Positions 1 to 5,691 of a stretch of 7,290 bases of DNA are shown here, piece after piece. Source of the stretch: Lachnospiraceae bacterium. Lineage in GTDB: Bacteria > Bacillota_A > Clostridia > Lachnospirales > Lachnospiraceae. The stretch spans positions 1-7,290 of the forward strand of contig VSOD01000213.1 in NCBI GenBank assembly GCA_009774655.1, in the 5' to 3' direction. Position numbers and translations under genes: made by a program. The notes under the pieces are model-generated. The model was not told the DNA's origin. It worked only from the letters and a program-made list of their open reading frames with translations, and made no database searches. Each line of letters starts with the position of its first letter. The first letter of the stretch is position 1.

Positions 1-48
1 TGCCTTCTATAAATACCGTATAGTGCGCAGTTTCACTGTAAAGATTCC
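1..48. other. Downstream flank, no gene visible
   Basis: This short stretch follows the stop codon of the repeat-protein gene on the minus strand. No hairpin with a T-run is visible, so transcription may continue past the window. The last minus-strand bases read ATAGAAGGCA, whose AGAAGG resembles a Shine-Dalgarno site for a gene starting just outside the window, but that cannot be confirmed. Confidence 0.3.
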
Positions 49-1281
49 TTACAGAAGATACGTGTCCGCATTGACGACTTTACAGTTTGCAGCCTTTTTC
101 AACATTCCCAAAATGCCGTCCGGCTCGCCTTCCTCTCCCTCCTCACCAAGCGGTGTCTCTTCGTCACTGATCTTTGCCACATTGTTACATACCAGATGCA
201 GCGCGCTCTTCTGTTCCTTACTGCAAAAAATCTGGGCGCAGTTTTTCACGGAAAGTCTCTCTATGATCAGTTCCGGATCCACATCCTTTTCCACCTTCAC
301 CATTGCGCTGTTGACGATCTCCACGCCATCCGGTGCGGTTTCCAGCATCCTCTCGTCCACCACGAGCAGAGCCTTGGTCGATATATGCCGTCCTTTCGTA
401 AATACCAGCTTCCTGTAGGAAGCATCCACCCTGGCAAACTCTTCCGACTGCCGTTTCAGAAGAAGCACATCCCCTTTGATCACCAGCTTTTCTATCTTGT
501 CAAAGCAGCGCTCGCTCCCGTCCGTCAAAGTCAGATCGCCGTCAATATACATCTTTGTTCCGTACTTCTCCACCAATGCCTCGTTCAAAACCGCTCCCTC
601 TCTTATATAAGCAAAACCTTCCGGTACTACATCCAGTTCCACGCTTTCCTCAACCAGAACCACCGCCTGCGGAACCAGTTCCTCTCTCACCAGGAAGCGC
701 TTCGTCACAAAGTGTACATTCTTATCTGTGAGCGCTGTAACGTCCACATCCCTGTCTGTCAGCACCACCTTACGCTCTACGTAATACTTTCCGTCCCGTC
801 TCGCCCGCAGCGGAAAATACTTATCGATCACAAAGACCGATTTCAATTCGATACAGTCATCCGGAATACACCGCGCCTCTCCGTTGACAAGCATCCTGTC
901 CAGAAAAGGAGCCATGCTCTCGGGGTATCTGGCGCTGCCATTGACACAGATCTTCAGGACATTTTCCATAGCCTTCTCTGCGCCGGAATGAATGGCCAGC
1001 CTTCCGTTCACGCACAACACGGTCTTTTTCTGAAACGCCGTGTCGCTGCCGATCTCGTAGTTGCCGTTTGAGCAGACCACCGCCACATCGCCCTCCACAT
1101 CCAGCATCTCATCCGCATTGCACATTATGGGAAGCCTGTGAAATACATCCCGGCTATACTCATCCACCAGGATCAGATCCGCATTGATGATGATCTGTTC
1201 GTACTCCGACAGACTCTCCTCCTTGATCTTTCTCGCATCACATACATCACAATTTAAGATAAATTTTTTCTTCTCTGACAT
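49..1281 (-). CDS. Cysteine-rich beta-repeat protein of unknown function, partner of an ECF sigma factor
   Basis: I do not recognise a named family; the product is about 410 residues. It contains recurring short units in which two or three hydrophobic residues lead into an NG, DG or KG turn and another hydrophobic strand: around residues 62-73, 88-97 (VLCVNGRLAI), 110-120 (KICVNGSARYP), 130-140 (MLVNGEARCIP), 244-252 (MYIDGDLTL) and 265-275 (KLVIKGDVLLL). This suggests a beta-solenoid or bactofilin-like fold, which is an inference. About a dozen cysteines are present, including a CxxC (CDVC) at 11-14. A strongly acidic linker lies at about 373-388. No signal peptide or membrane segment is visible, so it is probably cytoplasmic. 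The ATG at 1281 is preferred because AAAGGGACAGGTG lies just upstream and it starts 31 bases after the sigma gene. The same frame is open back to 1407, but that part overlaps the sigma gene and looks non-native. Its place directly after an ECF sigma gene suggests a regulatory or target role; function is unknown. Confidence 0.8.
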   Translation of the reverse strand: MSEKKKFILNCDVCDARKIKEESLSEYEQIIINADLILVDEYSRDVFHRLPIMCNADEMLDVEGDVAVVCSNGNYEIGSDTAFQKKTVLCVNGRLAIHSGAEKAMENVLKICVNGSARYPESMAPFLDRMLVNGEARCIPDDCIELKSVFVIDKYFPLRARRDGKYYVERKVVLTDRDVDVTALTDKNVHFVTKRFLVREELVPQAVVLVEESVELDVVPEGFAYIREGAVLNEALVEKYGTKMYIDGDLTLTDGSERCFDKIEKLVIKGDVLLLKRQSEEFARVDASYRKLVFTKGRHISTKALLVVDERMLETAPDGVEIVNSAMVKVEKDVDPELIIERLSVKNCAQIFCSKEQKSALHLVCNNVAKISDEETPLGEEGEEGEPDGILGMLKKAANCKVVNADTYLL

Positions 1282-1312
1282 GTCAACACCTGTCCCTTTC
1301 TCTTTGCTTTCT

Positions 1313-1828
1313 TTAAGTCCGGTTTCTCCGGTCTCTCTTTTTGCCGTCTCTTCGTTTCCCCTGACCGCCGGTCTCCTCCAACGACTGCCGCAGGCGGCTT
1401 CTGGCATCCGACAGTCTGGATCTCACCGTGCCGGAAGGCAGGCCGAAGATTTTTCCCAGCTCCGCGGAATTATAGCCTTCCAGATAGCGCAGTGTAAAAA
1501 GCATCCTCTCCTCCGGCGTCAGGACAGCCAGAAGCTGTGCATCATCCACCTGCGCATATTCCGCATCCTCGACCCCTTCCTCGGGCATCTGCTCCACCAT
1601 GGTCTCAAAGGCTTCCCGGCGCTTCCTGTCTATATACAGGTTTTTGACCGTGCGATACATCCAGGCCCGGCGTTTGCCGGCGTCAAGCTCCTGAAGTAGC
1701 CCGGTGTTCAACATCGCCCGCAGAAATGCCTCCTGCACCAGATCTTCCGCCTGCGTCCTGCTGCCCGCCATGGCCGTGCACCAGCCTGTGAGTTCCTGAT
1801 AGAGGGAATCATACAGTTCATCGATCAT
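1313..1828 (-). CDS. ECF-type RNA polymerase sigma factor (sigma-70 family)
   Basis: A group IV (extracytoplasmic function) sigma factor that would direct core RNA polymerase to a small regulon. With the start at 1828 it is 171 residues, normal for the class. Sigma region 2 spans about residues 5-72, with AEDLVQEAFLRA at 27-38 and the -10 recognition part RRAWMYRTVKNLYIDRKRR at 53-71. An acidic linker follows at about 77-97, then region 4 at about 101-150 with the helix-turn-helix SAELGKIFGLPSGTVRSRL. The C-terminal 15 residues are very basic (KRR, KK, RRNR), an unusual tail. The frame is open to a TTG at 1906 with ATGs at 1882 and 1864. I chose ATG 1828 because AGGGG (1836-1840) lies 7 bases before it, with AAGGAG further up, region 2 starts straight after it, and the candidate promoter would initiate near 1880. 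It is likely co-transcribed with the repeat-protein gene. No membrane anti-sigma gene is visible. Confidence 0.9.
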   Translation of the reverse strand: MIDELYDSLYQELTGWCTAMAGSRTQAEDLVQEAFLRAMLNTGLLQELDAGKRRAWMYRTVKNLYIDRKRREAFETMVEQMPEEGVEDAEYAQVDDAQLLAVLTPEERMLFTLRYLEGYNSAELGKIFGLPSGTVRSRLSDARSRLRQSLEETGGQGKRRDGKKRDRRNRT

Positions 1829-1835
1829 ACCTGCA

Positions 1836-1848
1836 CCCCTGTCTCCTT
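1836..1848 (-). promoter_or_regulatory. Ribosome binding site deciding the sigma factor start
   Basis: On the minus strand this reads AAGGAGACAGGGG. AGGGG ends 7 bases before ATG 1828 and AAGGAG 14 bases before it. The alternative starts at 1864, 1882 and 1906 (TTG) lack comparable purine-rich sites, so translation most likely begins at 1828. Confidence 0.55.
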
Positions 1849-1888
1849 CCCAAGCAAGATCCATTGTCTTTTGCGCTTTCATATAGAT

Positions 1889-1913
1889 AACGTATGAGAA
1901 GAGCAAAGTGTTG
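1889..1913 (-). promoter_or_regulatory. Candidate ECF-type promoter of the sigma operon
   Basis: On the minus strand a CAAC at 1913-1910 and a CGTT at 1892-1889 are separated by 17 bases (AAC-N17-CGTT). Known ECF promoters commonly have an AAC core at -35 and CGT at -10 with 16-17 bases between, so this site may be read by the sigma factor encoded downstream. Predicted initiation falls near 1880, leaving a leader of about 50 bases before ATG 1828. The match is short and is judged by eye. Confidence 0.4.
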
Positions 1914-2061
1914 AAACTTTTTTTCTTCGTTCTCCTTCTGATCTATCCACATTCTTTTCCTGTTTGTATCTGTGTCGCCTGTATGATAAAAAGATATCCC
2001 TTATAATCTGCAATTACAAGGGATTGTGACAAATTATGCTTTTCCAAACTGGCTCTTGACT
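1907..2061. other. AT-rich intergenic region between two minus-strand units
   Basis: This gap separates the end of the HIRAN gene remnant from the sigma operon. It holds the candidate terminator (1984-2024) and the upstream part of the candidate ECF promoter. I see no further gene or RNA element in it. Confidence 0.5.
1984..2024 (-). terminator. Probable rho-independent terminator of the thioesterase-HIRAN unit
   Basis: On the minus strand ATCCCTT (2024-2018) pairs with AAGGGAT (2002-1996), and after one mismatch TAA pairs with TTA around a 7-base loop. Shortly after the stem comes a run of five T (ATCTTTTTATC). The stem is moderate in strength and the T-run starts a few bases downstream, so it fits a weak intrinsic terminator between the HIRAN remnant and the sigma operon. 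Confidence 0.5.
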
Positions 2062-2163
2062 CTACGATAAACATTTAAAAATGACTCTGATACATTCATT
2101 GCAATTCTTCTTATTATCCACATAGTAAACATGGCATGCAATCTTCTTATTGCTCTCGAGCAT
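2062..2163 (-). pseudogene. Out-of-frame C-terminal remnant of the HIRAN-domain gene
   Basis: In the frame shifted relative to the upstream HIRAN gene, the sequence from 2163 to the TAG at 2062-2064 encodes 33 residues including KKIACHVYYVDNKKNCNECI. From family memory, intact HIRAN proteins of this type end in a segment with a Cys-x-x-Cys followed by a short hydrophobic strand, much like NCNECIRVIF here. This is read as the original C-terminus, moved out of frame when a middle piece of the HIRAN domain (very roughly 25-35 codons) was lost. The frame begins with an ATG but has no obvious ribosome binding site, so it is not likely an independent gene. An alignment to intact homologues would settle the point. 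Confidence 0.5.
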
Positions 2164-2677
2164 TCTCATCATACTGGTTTCCCGGCTCTCTCTTTAGAAT
2201 GACCTCATCCCCTCTGGTAACCGTAAGTGATTTCTCACAATTTTCACCATCACAGCCCCGATAATGCCTGACACCGGCAATAAAGAATTTTCGTTCTACA
2301 TTTTCATCTAAATTCATGATCGGATCAATAAACTCGAAATTATCAATCGGAAGTCTGGCTCCGCTTCTCTTTAAAAGCAGATATTCATCATATTGTTCTA
2401 AATCATATTTCTTTAGAATATCCTGAATATCTTTTCTTCTCTTATCCGGTAACCGACTCGCAAAAACCGGGAAAAGTTTTCGATCCGTATATACCTTTTG
2501 AACATCAGGAAAACAAAGCAAAGGTGTAAAACCGTCATTCAGCGCAGCCTGAACCTCCTTGGCATATCGAAACTCATATTGTCCGTTTTTTACCAGCTGC
2601 CCCACGATATACTGCGTTCTTGACTGCTCTGATTTCCAAATTAAATACAAATAGTCCTTTCCATCCACCTGCAGCAT
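2147..2677 (-). CDS. HIRAN-domain protein, truncated within the HIRAN domain
   Basis: From ATG 2677 the frame encodes 176 residues. Residues 1-120 form an N-terminal region with HipA-N-like character: YLIWKSEQSRTQYIVGQL, NGQYEFRY, then LFPVFASRLPDKRRKDI at 68-84, and KRSGARLPIDNFEFIDPI at 103-120. A HIRAN domain begins at 131 (FFIAGVRHYRGCDG) and reaches REPGNQYDENA at 163-173. At that point the family continues with strands leading to an IGY(V/I)P-type segment, but here the protein ends REQ-stop. HIRAN domains are linked to DNA-end or single-strand recognition in other proteins; the role here is unknown. ATG 2677 is chosen because GGAGGAG (2687-2693) lies 9 bases upstream and family members start shortly before YLIWK. 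A GTG at 2782, 3 bases after the thioesterase stop, extends the frame by 35 residues and also has a purine-rich site. Hand counts of four 60-base lines here gave 27-48% GC, against 58% in one helicase line. The product is probably non-functional. Confidence 0.75.
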   Translation of the reverse strand: MLQVDGKDYLYLIWKSEQSRTQYIVGQLVKNGQYEFRYAKEVQAALNDGFTPLLCFPDVQKVYTDRKLFPVFASRLPDKRRKDIQDILKKYDLEQYDEYLLLKRSGARLPIDNFEFIDPIMNLDENVERKFFIAGVRHYRGCDGENCEKSLTVTRGDEVILKREPGNQYDENAREQ

Positions 2678-2686
2678 AAGCTTACT

Positions 2687-2693
2687 CTCCTCC
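2687..2693 (-). promoter_or_regulatory. Strong Shine-Dalgarno favouring the internal HIRAN start
   Basis: The minus strand reads GGAGGAG, 9 bases before ATG 2677. It is the best ribosome binding site near this gene and argues for 2677 over the upstream GTG at 2782 and the ATG at 2695. Confidence 0.5.
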
Positions 2694-2785
2694 ATAAATG
2701 TCCTGATCCTGTCCGCTGTACTCTTCGTCTGCGCATAATAATTACTTCGAAGAAATCTCAATATTTCCGCATGCTTCGGCACTGG

Positions 2786-3253
2786 TCAAAACCCTTCTTC
2801 CTGCCGCTGCCTGCGCATCTTTCGCCTTTTTATCCCAGCTTCCCACTCTGCCTTTTCCGCCTCTGTCTCAACGATCAGTCTCGGCACTTCCACTGGCCTG
2901 CCGTCTTCGTCTATCGCCACCAGCGTTAAGTAGGCTCTGTTTATGGGCTTCCTGATCCCGTCGATGCTTTCTATATAAGTATCTACCCGCACCTCCATCG
3001 ACGTCCTGCCCACATAGGTCACCCGCCCGATCAATACGATCAAATCTTTCAGGTACGCTCCCCGGATAAACTTCAGATTATCTACGGAGGCCGTTATCAC
3101 ATCCCGCTGCGCATACCGGATTCCTATCAGACCGGCCAGCTCGTCGATCCACTCCATCAATTTTCCGCCGAACAGTCTCCCCGCACCGTTTAAGTATTCC
3201 GGACGCACCTGATAGATCTGTTCCATTCTGGACTCCGCCACTGTTTTTTCCAT
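2786..3253 (-). CDS. Acyl-CoA thioesterase, hotdog fold (YciA/BACH type)
   Basis: Predicted to hydrolyse acyl-CoA to free acid and CoA in the cytoplasm; the natural acyl chain cannot be read from the sequence. At 155 residues it is a single hotdog domain, the usual size. The family signature runs LNGAGRLFGGKLMEWIDE at residues 21-38, including Asn22 and Asp37, which are the likely catalytic pair by analogy with YciA and related enzymes. It is followed by ITASVDNLKF at 53-62, the typical strand GRTSMEVRVDTYIE at 82-95, and AYLTLVAID at 107-115. The last 15 residues are basic. The ATG at 3253 is preceded by AAAGGGA at a rather long 11-base spacing; an ATG at codon 10 is possible but would trim the domain little. 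A sigma-A promoter lies about 55 bases upstream, and the gene is closely followed by the HIRAN gene, so the two probably share a transcript. Confidence 0.92.
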   Translation of the reverse strand: MEKTVAESRMEQIYQVRPEYLNGAGRLFGGKLMEWIDELAGLIGIRYAQRDVITASVDNLKFIRGAYLKDLIVLIGRVTYVGRTSMEVRVDTYIESIDGIRKPINRAYLTLVAIDEDGRPVEVPRLIVETEAEKAEWEAGIKRRKMRRQRQEEGF

Positions 3254-3306
3254 GCGAATCTCAATCCCTTTCCCTTACAACAAAGTGGTTTACATCTGTT
3301 CTATAC

Positions 3307-3335
3307 ATTGTACTTTATATTCAGGTTTTATTCAA
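3307..3335 (-). promoter_or_regulatory. Sigma-A-type promoter for the thioesterase gene
   Basis: On the minus strand TTGAAT (3335-3330) and TACAAT (3312-3307) are separated by exactly 17 bases. The -10 box matches TATAAT at five of six positions and the -35 matches TTGACA at four of six. Initiation would fall near 3300, giving a leader of about 47 bases before ATG 3253. Confidence 0.6.
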
Positions 3336-3417
3336 TTTTAAACGAATCACGAAAGCATGACATAGCCTGTTAATGAAAACAGCGGGTTTTATTTCCCTGG
3401 CAAGGTGTAAAAGCACA

Positions 3418-5568
3418 TTACAAGATCAACAGATCCTTCTCATACAGCACCCTCATCCCAAGCGTCTTCTGCATCCCGCCAAACTGCATCACCACCAGTT
3501 CCCCCTGCACTTCCACGACCACGCCTTCTCCAAACTTCCTGTGCCGTATAATCAGCCCTTCCCCGATCTGCGCCGCATATTTCTCATATTCTTCTTGGAT
3601 AAAAGGCCTTTCTGCTGCGGCATTCCCTCTTTCCTGCGCCAAAGTCCTGCGCATTTTTTGTACCGCTTTCTTCTTCCTGCCCACAAGTTCCTCGCACAGA
3701 CTGGACTTCTGATCCAGTCTGAACACCGACAATCTGTCCTTTGCCCGGGTCACACCTACATAGAACAGGCGGCGTTCTTCTTCGTAACTCTCCCGTTCCT
3801 TTTCATCCATGGATTTGGCATTCGCGGGTACACTTTCGGGAAATATGCCGTCAATCACATCCAACAGATAGACATTGTCATACTCCAGCCCTTTGCTGGA
3901 ATGGATCGTAGATAAAATGACAGGCTGTATATCCTGCATACCGTTTCTGTACACGGCAGAAGCCTCTTCCTGTCCGCCTTTCATTCTCCCTTCCATGATC
4001 GCCCGCAGCTCATCCAGCCTCTCCACAAACCGCCCCGGAGAGTTTTCGCCCTGTCCGATCATTTTCAGGATAAACACCTTACTGTCTCCAATTTCCATTC
4101 GCTCGAGATAATCCCCGTATCCCATATTATAAACGATTCTGGCGATCGCCCTGTCCGCCCGCTCCGTCAAAAGACATTTCAGGTGCATCCGGATCAGCCG
4201 GCAGCTTTGCGCCGTCCGGTCCGGCAGTTGTCCGTTCCGCAGGGCAATCTCCATAATATCCCTGTTTTCTCTCTCGCTGATCTCACAGATCCGCAGCGCA
4301 TCCTGCTTCTTGATATAGGTAGCAATCTTATAATAAATCTGCAGAAAGACCGCCGTATCCCGTGGATTCATGGCAAAGGCGATGATATTACGTATATCCG
4401 CTACAACACGGTGTGTAAAAAAGGTCATCTCCGCATTGCGGAGTCTGTAAGGTATCCCCTTCCGCTCCAGCTGATCCACAAGAGGCAGTACATTCTCATG
4501 ATTCCGGTACAGCACCGCCGTCTGTGCCTGGCATCTCTCCGCCATCCTGACCAGATAATCGTACTGTGCCTTTCTATCGTTCAATGGAATCTGCGCGATC
4601 TCCTCACCGGCAGCTCTGGCCGCTTTCATATGTTTCTCGTGGCGCAGGATGTTTTTTTGAATGAATCGGTCCGCCGCCTCCACGATCTGCGCACAGGAGC
4701 GGAAATTTTCCTCCATAAGCAGTACCCTGGCCCCCGGATGATCCTTCTCAAATGACAAAAGCGCTTCCGGATAAGCCGCACGGAAGCCGTATATGCTCTG
4801 GTCCTCGTCTCCCACCATAAACAGGTTGTCCCGCCGGCCGGCAAGCAGTCTGATGATCTCATGCTGGATCTTCGAGGTATCCTGCGCCTCATCCACGCAG
4901 ATATACCGGTATTGATCCTGAAAACACTGCAGCGTCTCCGGACTCTTTCTTAAAATATTATAAGCATATATCATCTGGTCGTCATAGTCCATCAGGTTTC
5001 CGGCATGCAGTTCTTCGTTATATGACTTATAAATCTCCGAAATTCTGACATCCATTTCCTCATCCAGCTGCCTGATCTCTTCCTCCGTCAGCATCCTGTT
5101 CTTAATGTAAGTAATCATGCTGCGAATGCCTTTCAGATCGCTTTCCGTGGCATAATCGCCCTGCGTCCTGCGGAAAATATCCGAAAGCATTCCGTTGATC
5201 CTGTCATTTTCCGTCATCAGGGAAAACGGCGTCCTCCCGATCAAATTCCCATAATATTGGATCACCTTGGCACAGATCCCGTTTATGGTCCGAAACTCCA
5301 GACGACTGCCAGATCTGTCTCCAAAATAAAAACGGAACCGATTTTCCATATCACGGGCGGCGGCAATCGTATACGTCAGCGTCAGAATATTTTCAGGAAC
5401 GATCCCGGCACAATAAACCATGTAGCCGAGTCTCGTTACCAGCACGGTTGTCTTGCCGCTTCCGGGAACCGCCAGCAGAAGAATCGGCCCGTCTATGGAG
5501 CGGACCGATTCCGACTGCTGTTCGTTGAGCCGAATATGAAATTTACTGCAGAATTCTTCGTATGTCAT
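3418..5568 (-). CDS. UvrD/PcrA-family ATP-dependent DNA helicase (superfamily 1)
   Basis: A 3'-to-5' DNA helicase of the UvrD/Rep/PcrA group, expected to unwind DNA in repair, replication restart or clearing of RNA polymerase. It is 716 residues from ATG 5568, near the normal PcrA length. All core motifs are present: Q-motif LNEQQ near 14-18; Walker A AVPGSGKTT at 33-41; Walker B VDEAQD at 225-230; motif III VGDEDQSIYGFR at 252-263; motif IV ENFRS at 287-291; motif V TIHSSKGLEYD at 554-564; and motif VI VGVTRAKDRL at 604-613. The C-terminal 50 residues (IRHRKFGEGVVVEV, then a strand pair) resemble the PcrA Tudor-like domain that contacts RNA polymerase. Walker A has VP where PcrA usually has GA, so this may be a paralogue rather than the housekeeping PcrA. 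AGAGGT lies 4 bases before ATG 5568; the same frame is open to a TTG at 5595 without support. No catalytic residue appears missing. The AAA/nuclease gene lies 123 bases upstream. Confidence 0.93.
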   Translation of the reverse strand: MTYEEFCSKFHIRLNEQQSESVRSIDGPILLLAVPGSGKTTVLVTRLGYMVYCAGIVPENILTLTYTIAAARDMENRFRFYFGDRSGSRLEFRTINGICAKVIQYYGNLIGRTPFSLMTENDRINGMLSDIFRRTQGDYATESDLKGIRSMITYIKNRMLTEEEIRQLDEEMDVRISEIYKSYNEELHAGNLMDYDDQMIYAYNILRKSPETLQCFQDQYRYICVDEAQDTSKIQHEIIRLLAGRRDNLFMVGDEDQSIYGFRAAYPEALLSFEKDHPGARVLLMEENFRSCAQIVEAADRFIQKNILRHEKHMKAARAAGEEIAQIPLNDRKAQYDYLVRMAERCQAQTAVLYRNHENVLPLVDQLERKGIPYRLRNAEMTFFTHRVVADIRNIIAFAMNPRDTAVFLQIYYKIATYIKKQDALRICEISERENRDIMEIALRNGQLPDRTAQSCRLIRMHLKCLLTERADRAIARIVYNMGYGDYLERMEIGDSKVFILKMIGQGENSPGRFVERLDELRAIMEGRMKGGQEEASAVYRNGMQDIQPVILSTIHSSKGLEYDNVYLLDVIDGIFPESVPANAKSMDEKERESYEEERRLFYVGVTRAKDRLSVFRLDQKSSLCEELVGRKKKAVQKMRRTLAQERGNAAAERPFIQEEYEKYAAQIGEGLIIRHRKFGEGVVVEVQGELVVMQFGGMQKTLGMRVLYEKDLLIL

Positions 5569-5691
5569 CTTTACCTCTATTCCGAAGCAGCACAAATTCT
5601 AACTGAACCTGTTCAGTCTGTTGCGCTGAATTGCTCATCAGAGAATTTATTCAACCTTATCTTCCTGTTGATCTTTCTTATGGATTTGCGG
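5569..5691 (-). promoter_or_regulatory. Leader region of the helicase gene, no clear promoter
   Basis: The gap between the AAA/nuclease stop and the helicase start holds an AGAGGT ribosome binding site (5573-5578), an inverted repeat (5589-5627) and a possible upstream small frame beginning at ATG 5638. A TTGAAT occurs near 5654 but there is no convincing -10 at 17 bases. The helicase may therefore be read from the upstream gene's transcript or from a promoter I cannot identify. Confidence 0.35.
5589..5627. repeat. Two-part inverted repeat upstream of the helicase gene
   Basis: The centre is a perfect palindrome, ACTGAAC-CT-GTTCAGT (5602-5617), with 7-base arms and a 2-base spacer. Outside it AGCACAA (5589-5595) pairs with TTGCGCT (5621-5627) at six of seven Watson-Crick positions plus one G-U in RNA. 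The whole could be an operator bound by a dimer or an mRNA hairpin ending about 20 bases before the start codon. No T-run follows on the minus strand, so it is not a standard terminator. Confidence 0.5.

Noticed and set aside
196..1071. Plus-strand frame of 291 codons
   Set aside because: It is antisense to the repeat-protein gene and has His/Leu/Gln-rich shadow composition with no family signature.
1282..1407. N-terminal extension of the repeat protein (42 codons, rich in Arg, Lys, Glu, Gly)
   Set aside because: It overlaps the 3' end of the sigma gene in another frame, has shadow-like composition, and ATG 1281 has its own ribosome binding site.
2030..2160. Transposase or insertion-sequence remnant after the HIRAN gene
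   Set aside because: A further frame here is open for about 40 codons, but no inverted repeats, target duplication or transposase motif is visible, and the C-terminal HIRAN remnant explains the region better.
3366..3390. Hairpin CTGTT-AACAG followed by TTTT on the plus strand
   Set aside because: The stem is only 5 base pairs and the T-run is on the strand with no gene, so it is not a supported terminator of the helicase gene.
5602..5617. LexA (SOS) box
   Set aside because: GAAC and GTTC are separated by 2 bases, whereas the Gram-positive SOS box needs 4.
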